Notes under the pieces: model-generated | Database searches by the model: none | Seen by the model: the letters and a program-made list of their open reading frames with translations, nothing else | What the model was told of the DNA's origin: nothing | From: Planctomycetota bacterium | GTDB lineage: Bacteria; Planctomycetota; Phycisphaerae; Sedimentisphaerales; Anaerobacaceae | Direction of reading: 5' to 3' | Assembly: GCA_023139715.1 (NCBI GenBank) | Contig: JAGLNB010000029.1 | Span: 1-7,816, forward strand | Length of the DNA: 7,816 nucleotides | Part shown: in pieces, positions 1-5,911 of the stretch | How the letters are laid out: the number at the start of each line of letters is the position of its first letter | How positions within the stretch are numbered: the stretch's first letter is position 1 | Program-made: the position numbers and the translations under genes

Positions 1-982
1 CGTCAGTGAACAAATCACATGCCCCGTTAAATTTTGTCGTTATTACCGGCTTGTTTGCAGCCAATGCTTCGAGAATAAATCGCGAGCAGGGGTCATAAAA
101 TGTTGGCAGAATCGCAACATTTGTTATGGACAGGGCGTTTTGAATGTTTCTGACCGAGCCGAGAAATACGATTTGTTTGTGAATATTGAGTTTTCTCGCA
201 AGATAACGATATTTTGCAGTTCCGCCATTTCCCGCTACAATTAGATATGCTTTTCTGTCTGCATTTTGACTTTTCGCAAGAGCCATCGCTTTTATAAGGC
301 CGGTCAGTCCTTTTAATCTGAAGTTATTTGCGGCAAACAGAAACAAAATCGGATTATCAGCTTCCTTTAATTTCAGTTTGGCCAGGATTTGACTGCGGAG
401 TTTGTCGGCTCTTGCTGCGTCGATTTCTTTATTTGTTTTTATGCCGTTTACTATTACAGCGAGTCGCTCATCGTTTATATTGTAATGTTTTTTGAACTGG
501 CTGGCGACGTATTGCGACAGGCAGGCGATTATTGACTCATCAGTTTTTTTGCAGAGTTTTTTTTCGGCTCGCCTCAGAATTGTTCGGCGAAAATTTAGTG
601 GAGCTGTTATTTTTTTATAAGTTTCGATATATTTATTTTGATAGCTTGCAATATTGCGTTCAACGGCTTCGGCAAAACTGCCGCCTCTCGGCTGATAAAT
701 ATCGGCAAAATCGAAAGGCAGTGTGCTGTGAATTATATCATAGCTGTTTTGCTGGAAATGTTTTTTCAAAGCTTTTGCAAAGGCGAAATAGCGGGTACGC
801 TTGCTGTGTTTTTCATCGCAAAGGATGTGGATGTTTTTAGTTTCCGTGTTGCCCTTTGCTGCCAGTGTATGGACTTCAATGTTAAGATTTGAAAGGGCAG
901 CTGCCAATTCAAAAATCGAACGCTCAGCTCCGCCGAGTGCGATATTAGTCCTCTCTATTATGATTGCGACTTTTTTCTTCAT
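1..982 (-). CDS. GT4-family glycosyltransferase, LPS core type (3' end outside the window)
   Basis: I translated this by hand from an ATG at 982-980. It stays open for 327 codons to the left edge, so the C-terminus is missing. It looks like a retaining GT-B glycosyltransferase of family GT4, resembling WaaG (core glucosyltransferase I), and would act at the cytoplasmic face of the inner membrane. The N-terminal acceptor domain begins MKKKVAIIIERTNIALGGAE, with the Gly-Gly-Ala-Glu loop at residues 17-20. The C-terminal nucleotide-sugar domain carries an FRLKG phosphate-binding motif at 221-225, a VAGNG strand-loop at 249-253, and DPCSRFILE at 297-305. The last is the EX7E motif with Asp for the first Glu, a variant I believe is common in such enzymes. 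WaaG-like proteins are usually about 370 residues, so roughly 40-50 residues are probably missing. It starts 23 nt after the WaaP-like gene with no clear ribosome binding site. Donor and acceptor sugars cannot be read from sequence, so no symbol is given. Confidence 0.88.
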   Translation of the reverse strand, partial: MKKKVAIIIERTNIALGGAERSIFELAAALSNLNIEVHTLAAKGNTETKNIHILCDEKHSKRTRYFAFAKALKKHFQQNSYDIIHSTLPFDFADIYQPRGGSFAEAVERNIASYQNKYIETYKKITAPLNFRRTILRRAEKKLCKKTDESIIACLSQYVASQFKKHYNINDERLAVIVNGIKTNKEIDAARADKLRSQILAKLKLKEADNPILFLFAANNFRLKGLTGLIKAMALAKSQNADRKAYLIVAGNGGTAKYRYLARKLNIHKQIVFLGSVRNIQNALSITNVAILPTFYDPCSRFILEALAANKPVITTKFNGACDLFTD

Positions 983-988
983 TGCCGG

Positions 989-1017
989 ATTATAAGCGAA
1001 ATTGTTCAGTTTGCAAA
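989..1017 (-). promoter_or_regulatory. possible sigma70-like promoter giving a leaderless GT4 transcript
   Basis: On the minus strand a perfect TATAAT at 994-989 is preceded by exactly 17 nt and then TTTGCA at 1017-1012, a 4/6 match to the -35 consensus. The standard distance from the -10 box puts the transcription start at 982, the A of the glycosyltransferase ATG. That gene has no visible Shine-Dalgarno sequence, which would fit a leaderless message. The -35 element lies inside the end of the upstream kinase gene. In AT-rich DNA a TATAAT can occur by chance, so this is tentative. Confidence 0.3.
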
Positions 1018-1860
1018 GGGGACGCTTCTTGCATGTTTTATGTCGTGTCTGGCCATTTGTTCTGCTTTTTTCAGTACTTTACGAATATTTTTTTTATCGT
1101 TTTGGGTAAGTTTATTGCAGCTGGCGTAATTGCGGTAAAATCTTAGCCGGTCGGTTCGGGAGAAATATTTTCCAGGTGCGGAGTAATAGAGTTGAGTGAT
1201 GTCTTTTATTCTGAATCTTTCAGCGAGTACGGCTGGCTTAAATGCTCTCGCCAAGTCTATCAGATGAAAGTTCTTTCCACTGTCATAAAATATATGGCAG
1301 AGGTAGAGGTCGCGATGGCGAAAACCGGTTTTATGGAATTTTTTTATAAAGCCGGCTAATTCAGCGATAAAATTTCTTCGTAGTTTAATATTTTCCGGCG
1401 TTGGTGATTGGTAGAAACAATTTGGCAATTTTGTTTCGAGCGATTCTGCATTCGGGATTTTTTTTGTTATTACAAAACTTCTTTTTTCAAAAACAGTTTT
1501 CCACAGTTCGCCATAAGCAATGGTTTGTGGTGTATTTATTCCAAGTTTAGTTAGTTTTTCTGCTGGTTCAAAATCGAGTTTGCTCATACTCTTTCGCCAG
1601 CCGCAGTTAAGCCAGTTTTTTAGTTGTATTAAAATTGGCGTCTTGTCGTATCTTTTCAGGAACAGTGTTGTTTGTGGCGAATCTATTTCGAACTGTATTC
1701 TGCTGCGATGCTTTGCGAGATTTTTTTTGGTTAAACTCGTTCCGGCACTGAAAGAAAAAACAGCTTCGAGAGAATTTAAACCCAATTTGTCAAAAGCTGT
1801 TTTGTAATCCGGCCAAACGAAAAAAGTTTCGCAAGTTTTTATAGATTTTGGCTTGTTCAT
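1006..1860 (-). CDS. waaP: WaaP-like LPS core heptose kinase (Kdo/WaaP kinase family)
   Basis: This 284-residue protein matches the WaaP/RfaP type of eukaryotic-like kinase, which uses ATP to phosphorylate a heptose of the LPS inner core in the cytoplasm. Visible elements in order: a beta-strand lysine in LFLKRY (K69), a helix-C-like EPAEKLTKLGINTP segment (98-111) with E99 or E101 as possible lysine partner, a hinge-like FVITKKIPNAESLE (129-142), the catalytic loop GFRHRDLYLCHIFYD (179-193) with D184 as likely catalytic base, and the metal-binding LIDLARA (200-206) with D202. WaaP proteins are usually about 265-285 residues, so the length is full. Its ATG overlaps the waaF stop in an ATGA arrangement (4 nt), indicating translational coupling, and it fits as the enzyme acting just after heptose addition. 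Another sugar kinase of the same superfamily, such as a Kdo kinase (KdkA), is the main alternative. Confidence 0.85.
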   Translation of the reverse strand: MNKPKSIKTCETFFVWPDYKTAFDKLGLNSLEAVFSFSAGTSLTKKNLAKHRSRIQFEIDSPQTTLFLKRYDKTPILIQLKNWLNCGWRKSMSKLDFEPAEKLTKLGINTPQTIAYGELWKTVFEKRSFVITKKIPNAESLETKLPNCFYQSPTPENIKLRRNFIAELAGFIKKFHKTGFRHRDLYLCHIFYDSGKNFHLIDLARAFKPAVLAERFRIKDITQLYYSAPGKYFSRTDRLRFYRNYASCNKLTQNDKKNIRKVLKKAEQMARHDIKHARSVPFAN

Positions 1861-2903
1861 AGAGCAGGGCTTATGGGTTCGTTTCTTAGAAATTCTTTCG
1901 TTGCACTACAAACCATATCTACTGTAATTGACTGCATACAGAGATGTTCTTTCCTTTTGCAAATTGGCTTTGCACATGGAGCGCAGTCGGCTTTGCCGAT
2001 TATCTGGATTTCGTTTTCGTAGCCGGTTTGCGTCCATTGCGGGCTGTTTGGCCCAAATAGACTGACGATTTTTCGTTCAAGAGCGATTGCCATATGTCTT
2101 GGCCCAGTGTCATTAGTTATGACAAGTTCGGCAATTGCAAAGAGCGATTTTAATTCGCCAATAGTCAGATTTCTTTCGGCTGAATTTATGAGTTTGTATT
2201 TGCTTAAATCGGCGATTTTTTCTGCGATTTGCTTTTCCTGCGGTGCCACTGAAATAATCACATTTGCTTTATAATTTTCAACCAGGCGATTAGCTATTTC
2301 TGCAAATCTTTCAGCCGGCCAGCATTTACTTGGCCCAAAAGCTCCGCCTGGAACGATAATAACTGTTGGAGCTTTACTGGTTTCTATTTCCGGCAATTTT
2401 GTGTGCATACTTTTTGTTGCCTGCGGGTCGATTGGAATTTCGAGCTTTCTATCGATTACGTCTGCTCCGAGCCATGAAGCGATTGCAAGATAGTAATCGA
2501 GCATAGAAATGGGCTTGAATTTTGTATTTGATGATTTTGGCGGATATAGTTTTTCTGTTAGAAGAAATCCTCTTGCTTCTCTTGTATAGCCGATACGCGA
2601 AGGTATTTTTGCCATAAAAACGGTTAGAGCTGATGCAAAAGAGTTTTTGAAAAGTACTGCTTTCGTGAAATTTTCAGCTTTGAGCATTTTCACAGTCGTA
2701 AATATAGTAGCATTTTCCTGCTGGAGCCATTTATCATTGAAACCGTTTGGCGAAAGAATTTCGCGGATGGCCGGCGCTGCGAGAAATGATATTTGGCTGG
2801 ATTGAAATTTTTGACGTATCGCTCTAAGTGCAGGCGTGCAAAGAACCGCATCACCGAGAGGAGATGGCAGCCAAACTAAAATCTTGTTTTTTGCATTCTG
2901 CAT
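1857..2903 (-). CDS. waaF: ADP-heptose:LPS heptosyltransferase II
   Basis: This 348-residue GT9-family protein transfers heptose from ADP-heptose to the LPS inner core at the cytoplasmic side of the inner membrane. The N-terminal Rossmann domain opens with ILVWLPSPLGDAVLCTPALR (residues 8-27), the classic heptosyltransferase start; D18 corresponds to the proposed catalytic Asp. The C-terminal ADP-heptose domain has PGGAFGPSKCWP (185-196), with K193 at the phosphate-binding position, and NDTGPRHMA (264-272) followed by LFGPNSPQWT (282-291). PG.xFGP.K.WP favours WaaF over WaaC. Four cysteines, C307, C310, C315 and C322, form the Cys-rich tail seen in many WaaF proteins. It begins 50 nt after the gmhB-like gene; upstream AAAAAGAT is at best a poor ribosome binding site. 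It overlaps the WaaP-like gene by 4 nt. Function is well supported; the exact acceptor heptose or Kdo is inferred. Confidence 0.93.
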   Translation of the reverse strand: MQNAKNKILVWLPSPLGDAVLCTPALRAIRQKFQSSQISFLAAPAIREILSPNGFNDKWLQQENATIFTTVKMLKAENFTKAVLFKNSFASALTVFMAKIPSRIGYTREARGFLLTEKLYPPKSSNTKFKPISMLDYYLAIASWLGADVIDRKLEIPIDPQATKSMHTKLPEIETSKAPTVIIVPGGAFGPSKCWPAERFAEIANRLVENYKANVIISVAPQEKQIAEKIADLSKYKLINSAERNLTIGELKSLFAIAELVITNDTGPRHMAIALERKIVSLFGPNSPQWTQTGYENEIQIIGKADCAPCAKPICKRKEHLCMQSITVDMVCSATKEFLRNEPISPAL

Positions 2904-2953
2904 ATCTTTTTAAGTTATATTGCTTTACGAAATACGCTTTGCGTTTTGCGGAA

Positions 2954-3910
2954 TTATTTTTTGTTCTGCATAGTATAAAATGTCATAGCCATTACCTGCA
3001 GCACAAGTGCAAAAGCCAGCGAAATTAAAATGTTGTTATTGTCTTTGTCCGGACTCATCAGAAACCATATGCCCGCAAATAAGCTCGCCAGAGCCAGTAT
3101 TTGCACGATTCCAGCTATGAGCCGCATTGTAGAAAATTCGCCGAATATATTATCTCTTTGCATACTTTTTAGCTGCTCGAGAATATTATGAAGGACTTTT
3201 TCTATTTTATGCTCACTGACATTTTGCGTGACGGGTTCTTTTGGTGATGGATTTAATTGTGCTTTTTCTTTCGGTTTTTGCAGCGGCTGCGGCTGTTGAT
3301 GCGGTTTTATAATAAACGGCTTATTTTGAATATTTGTATTTGTACCGCTTCGATTTTGCATTTTTATTATGTTCACAGCTTCTTTCATATTTACCGCCTT
3401 ATAGTCCGGTTTAATTTTTTCCGGCTTGGTTTGTCGCTGATTTAGTCGTTGATTTATGAGTATTGTTTTACATCCGGCTCGGCTGCCGGCCTGGATATCA
3501 CGGCTGCTGTTTCCAATCATCCACGACTCGCTAAGCTTAACATCCATTTCGTCGGCGGCTTCGAGCAGCATTCCGGGATTTGGTTTCCTAAGGTCGCTTT
3601 CTTTGCGATATTTATCAATAACTCCATCAGGGTGGTAGGGGCAGTAGTAGATTTTGTCGAGCTTGACATTTTTTTCGAGCAACAGCTGTTTTAATCGAGA
3701 GTGGATTTCGCTTAATGTTTCTTCGGTTAATATTGCACGTGCTACGCCAGATTGATTTGAGACCACAATTAATTTATAACCCATCTGGCTAAATTCAGCG
3801 AGCGATTCGGCAACTCCGTCGAGCAGTTTTACCTGGTCGGGATGATTTATGTAGCCGGGATCCGCAATTAGCGTATCATCACGGTCCAAAAATATTGCCT
3901 TATCAGACAT
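2954..3910 (-). CDS. gmhB: GmhB-like HAD phosphatase fused to a membrane-anchor tail
   Basis: Residues 1-182 form a HAD phosphatase of the GmhB/histidinol-phosphate phosphatase type, expected to remove the 7-phosphate from D-glycero-beta-D-manno-heptose 1,7-bisphosphate. Motif I is FLDRDDT (7-13; D9 nucleophile, D11 acid/base), motif II is VVSNQSG (49-55), motif III is RKPNPG with K109, and motif IV is IGNSSRD (132-138), where Asn replaces the usual first Asp. The zinc loop keeps C90 and H93 (CPYHPDG), but the CDC found in E. coli GmhB is Ser-Asp-Leu (105-107), so the metal site is incomplete. E. coli GmhB is about 190 residues; here a Pro/Gln/Lys/Asn-rich linker (about 185-232), a short predicted helix (233-252) and two membrane helices (about 263-286 and 293-313) follow. 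The reading frame is continuous. It starts 15 nt after the AsmA-like gene without a good Shine-Dalgarno. The phosphatase family is sure; the precise substrate is inferred from neighbours. Confidence 0.9.
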   Translation of the reverse strand: MSDKAIFLDRDDTLIADPGYINHPDQVKLLDGVAESLAEFSQMGYKLIVVSNQSGVARAILTEETLSEIHSRLKQLLLEKNVKLDKIYYCPYHPDGVIDKYRKESDLRKPNPGMLLEAADEMDVKLSESWMIGNSSRDIQAGSRAGCKTILINQRLNQRQTKPEKIKPDYKAVNMKEAVNIIKMQNRSGTNTNIQNKPFIIKPHQQPQPLQKPKEKAQLNPSPKEPVTQNVSEHKIEKVLHNILEQLKSMQRDNIFGEFSTMRLIAGIVQILALASLFAGIWFLMSPDKDNNNILISLAFALVLQVMAMTFYTMQNKK

Positions 3911-3925
3911 ATCAAAGCCAATCTG

Positions 3926-4768
3926 CTATTCTTCTTTTTTAGTTTTGAATAATCCTTTAAGCGTTTCAGTCGCCGCTTTTTCAATATCTTTTCCGGTGTT
4001 TATAGCTTCTTTGCCTATATCTTTTTGCGCATCAAGAATTTTGCTGCCTTCTTTAAGCAGTGTCTGGGATAAATCTTTGACTCTTTTAAGCTCCGAACTT
4101 AAAGTCGAAAGCATTTCTTTTGGCAGTTTGCCGGCACCCTTTTCTGCGATGCCGCCGGTGATAGCCAGCAGTATTTTACTTGATAGTTTTGCCATATCCA
4201 GCTTGTTGTCACTGCCAAGATTCTGCATTTTTATATCGTCAAGTTTTAGCGTAAGTGTGTCAACTTTTCCCGGCAGCGGCAGCAGTTTTACATCGACTTT
4301 TATATTGGTGATTTCAAGATTGTTGATGTGCAGCTTTTTGCTTTCTGATTTTGTTTTTTCGCCAGCTGGAATTTGTTTTATAATATCCTGAAGATTGTTT
4401 CCTGATACGCCTCTTTGTTCGAGGACAATATCTACTCCATCAAGTTTTATACTCTTTACAATGACTTCATCATCAAGCAGCGAGCCGATGTTGACGCTGA
4501 TTTGTCCGTTTTCTAATTTGAGCAATTTGTCATGCTGATAGCCGGCCGGATTGCTGATTTGCAGGTCTTCCAAAGTCAGTTTTCCGCTTAGAATTGACAA
4601 ATCGGCATCATCGAGCGTAACTTTGACATTCAAAGTTTTGGTTGCTGCGGTTTCTATTGCCAGCTTAACAGCTTGTCCAGAGAACAGGTTAATCATTATT
4701 ATAGTACCAATCAATAGTATCAAAATGCAAACAGCGATGATGCTTAGAGTTTTTCGTATTTTTCTCAT
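3926..4768 (-). CDS. short AsmA-like inner-membrane-anchored protein
   Basis: This 280-residue protein has a basic N-terminus (MRKIRKTL), one membrane helix (about 8-28), then a periplasmic region rich in beta-strand repeats. The stretch LSILSGKLTLEDLQISNPAG (57-76) is the signature of AsmA/DUF748-type domains, in which strands build a lipid-binding groove between inner and outer membranes. A second strand block, about 146-182 (KLHINNLEITNIKVDVKLLP onward), repeats the pattern. Residues about 215-280 are a charged helical tail rich in Lys, Glu and Ala. AsmA-family proteins are usually several hundred residues longer, so this is a minimal form. Its start lies 69 nt after the lipoprotein gene and is preceded by a modest AAGAGATGA-like ribosome binding site. 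Known relatives act in outer-membrane lipid homeostasis or phospholipid transport; a link to LPS here is inferred only from location. Confidence 0.72.
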   Translation of the reverse strand: MRKIRKTLSIIAVCILILLIGTIIMINLFSGQAVKLAIETAATKTLNVKVTLDDADLSILSGKLTLEDLQISNPAGYQHDKLLKLENGQISVNIGSLLDDEVIVKSIKLDGVDIVLEQRGVSGNNLQDIIKQIPAGEKTKSESKKLHINNLEITNIKVDVKLLPLPGKVDTLTLKLDDIKMQNLGSDNKLDMAKLSSKILLAITGGIAEKGAGKLPKEMLSTLSSELKRVKDLSQTLLKEGSKILDAQKDIGKEAINTGKDIEKAATETLKGLFKTKKEE

Positions 4769-4837
4769 TTTTCATCTCTTTTCGCTTTTTATTTTATTTC
4801 GACCAATTTTATTTGTTCATTTTTTCACCTGCTTGCT

Positions 4838-5218
4838 TTAGATGTCCAAAGCAGATGCGTCGCCGCCTTTTTCTTTTATTTTGTCGTAATATATTTTCAT
4901 GCGTTCTTTAAGCGGAGCTATCGCCTTGCTCAATGAATTAATTTCTGATTTAAGTTTTTTGACATCATCACCGAGCATATCGGTAATCGGAACTTTCTTT
5001 AGTCCTTCCATTGCAGAATCAATTTCTGCACTTTTGGCCATTATTGCATTTTTGTATTTCATTGCAGCTGCTGTTAACTGCTCTATGCTCATTTTATCAG
5101 CTTCAGTTTTTATTTCACTGATGGATTTATTTTCATCGGTTTTTTTGCTGCACCCGGAAAATGCCACAAGCAGCATTGCCAACATAGAACACAATAAGAT
5201 TTTTTTTGCATCTTTCAT
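4838..5218 (-). CDS. small coiled-coil lipoprotein of unknown function
   Basis: This 126-residue protein has a lipoprotein signal peptide: basic start (MKDAKK), hydrophobic core (7-20) and a lipobox ending FSGC, with C23 as the lipidated cysteine. Phe at the -3 position is less usual than Leu, but the pattern is otherwise good. The +2 residue is Ser, not Asp, which in the enterobacterial Lol rule would favour the outer membrane. The mature part is highly charged and helical, with two likely coiled-coil segments at about 33-75 and 84-117 broken by a KKVPITDMLGDD stretch. I do not recognise a named family. It has the best ribosome binding site in the window (AAGGAG, 7 nt before ATG), suggesting higher expression than its neighbours. 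It lies between gmhA (108 nt upstream) and the AsmA-like gene (69 nt downstream). A role as a periplasmic partner of the AsmA-like protein is a guess. Confidence 0.75.
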   Translation of the reverse strand: MKDAKKILLCSMLAMLLVAFSGCSKKTDENKSISEIKTEADKMSIEQLTAAAMKYKNAIMAKSAEIDSAMEGLKKVPITDMLGDDVKKLKSEINSLSKAIAPLKERMKIYYDKIKEKGGDASALDI

Positions 5219-5225
5219 TTTTCCA

Positions 5226-5231
5226 CTCCTT
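5226..5231 (-). promoter_or_regulatory. strong Shine-Dalgarno site for the lipoprotein gene
   Basis: AAGGAG on the minus strand lies 7 nt before the ATG at 5218. It fixes the lipoprotein start and stands out because the other genes in the cluster have weak or no recognisable ribosome binding sites. The 108-nt gap upstream may hold a promoter, but I see no convincing pair of -35 and -10 boxes there. Confidence 0.8.
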
Positions 5232-5296
5232 AAAAATCAGATTTTCTTTGCCCGTTAAGATACCACAATTGAGCTTTTAATACGAACTATTTTGTC

Positions 5297-5310
5297 ATGT
5301 GTTTTCACAT
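5297..5310. repeat. small perfect inverted repeat in the gmhA-lipoprotein gap
   Basis: ATGTG and CACAT form a 5-bp perfect stem around a 4-nt loop (plus strand TTTT, minus strand AAAA). It sits 17 nt after the gmhA stop. On the minus strand no run of T follows, so it is not a typical intrinsic terminator. It could be a weak RNA hairpin or a small operator, or chance. Confidence 0.3.
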
Positions 5311-5326
5311 AGCAACGGATTTGGAT

Positions 5327-5911
5327 TTATTGTTTGCAGAATTCCTGCTCGACAAGGTCGCAGATTATGTGATAGCTGAGCTGATGGATTTCCTGGCTGT
5401 GTGCGGTGATTTCTTCATTTGCGCAAAGACAGACATCTGCAATTTTTTCAAGTTTACTGCTACTTTTGCCGGTGAAAGCCAGTATTTTCGCCCCTTTTTT
5501 CTTTGCCAATTCGGCGGCTGCTACTACATTTGCTGAATTTCCACTGGTTGAAATCGTCCAGAGAACATCATTTTTTTGCACGAGCGCTTCGACCTGCCGG
5601 GAAAACACATCTTCATATTTATAGTCGTTGGCAATAGCTGTGATGATGGATGAATTTGTTGTAATCGCTATTGCAGGCAATGCCTTTCTTTCTCTTTTGA
5701 ATCTTCCAACGAGTTCAGCTGCTATGTGCTGAGCGTCAGCTGCCGAGCCGCCGTTTCCGCAGATGCAGATTTTGCCGCCATTTTTTATCGCTTCTGTTAT
5801 TATTTCAGCTGCTGCTGCGATTGTTTCAGCGCTGCCGGCTTCAAAATTACTGACAGCTTTTTTGTGCGTTTCTATCGCTTGCCTTATTTGGTTTTCTTTA
5901 TTTGTATTCAT
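5327..5911 (-). CDS. gmhA: sedoheptulose-7-phosphate isomerase (phosphoheptose isomerase)
   Basis: This 194-residue SIS-domain protein catalyses the first step of ADP-heptose synthesis, turning sedoheptulose 7-phosphate into D-glycero-D-manno-heptose 7-phosphate in the cytoplasm. The sugar-phosphate loop ICGNGGSAADAQHIAAELVG spans residues 50-69, with H62 and E66 matching the zinc ligands H61 and E65 of E. coli GmhA. The second SIS motif STSGNSANV is at 121-129. The C-terminal helix SQEIHQLSYH (172-181) supplies Q173 and H181, matching Q172 and H180. All four metal-site residues and the family length (about 190 residues) are present. Its ATG shares one base with the hldE stop (TAATG), so translation is probably coupled. 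DiaA-type SIS proteins are related, but the metal ligands and neighbours favour GmhA. Confidence 0.95.
   Translation of the reverse strand: MNTNKENQIRQAIETHKKAVSNFEAGSAETIAAAAEIITEAIKNGGKICICGNGGSAADAQHIAAELVGRFKRERKALPAIAITTNSSIITAIANDYKYEDVFSRQVEALVQKNDVLWTISTSGNSANVVAAAELAKKKGAKILAFTGKSSSKLEKIADVCLCANEEITAHSQEIHQLSYHIICDLVEQEFCKQ

Noticed and set aside
532..995. Plus-strand open frames over the left region
   Set aside because: The minus strand here encodes a clear GT4 glycosyltransferase with family motifs; the plus-strand frames are shadows.
2904..2953. Regulatory element or small RNA in the gap between gmhB and waaF
   Set aside because: Only a loose GCAAAACGCAAAGCG repetition was seen; there is no convincing hairpin, promoter or ribosome binding site.
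3945..4391. Plus-strand open frame of 148 residues
   Set aside because: It is antisense to the AsmA-like gene, is Ser/Phe/Leu-rich as expected from the complement of Lys/Glu-rich coding, and has no recognisable motif.
4808..4819. Three-codon reading frame (ATG AAC AAA TAA, minus strand) after an AGGTG in the gap before the AsmA-like gene
   Set aside because: It is too short to support as a gene and could easily arise by chance in AT-rich sequence; no leader-peptide logic is visible.
5297..5310. Intrinsic terminator after gmhA
   Set aside because: The stem is only 5 bp, AT-rich, and no T-run follows on the transcribed strand.
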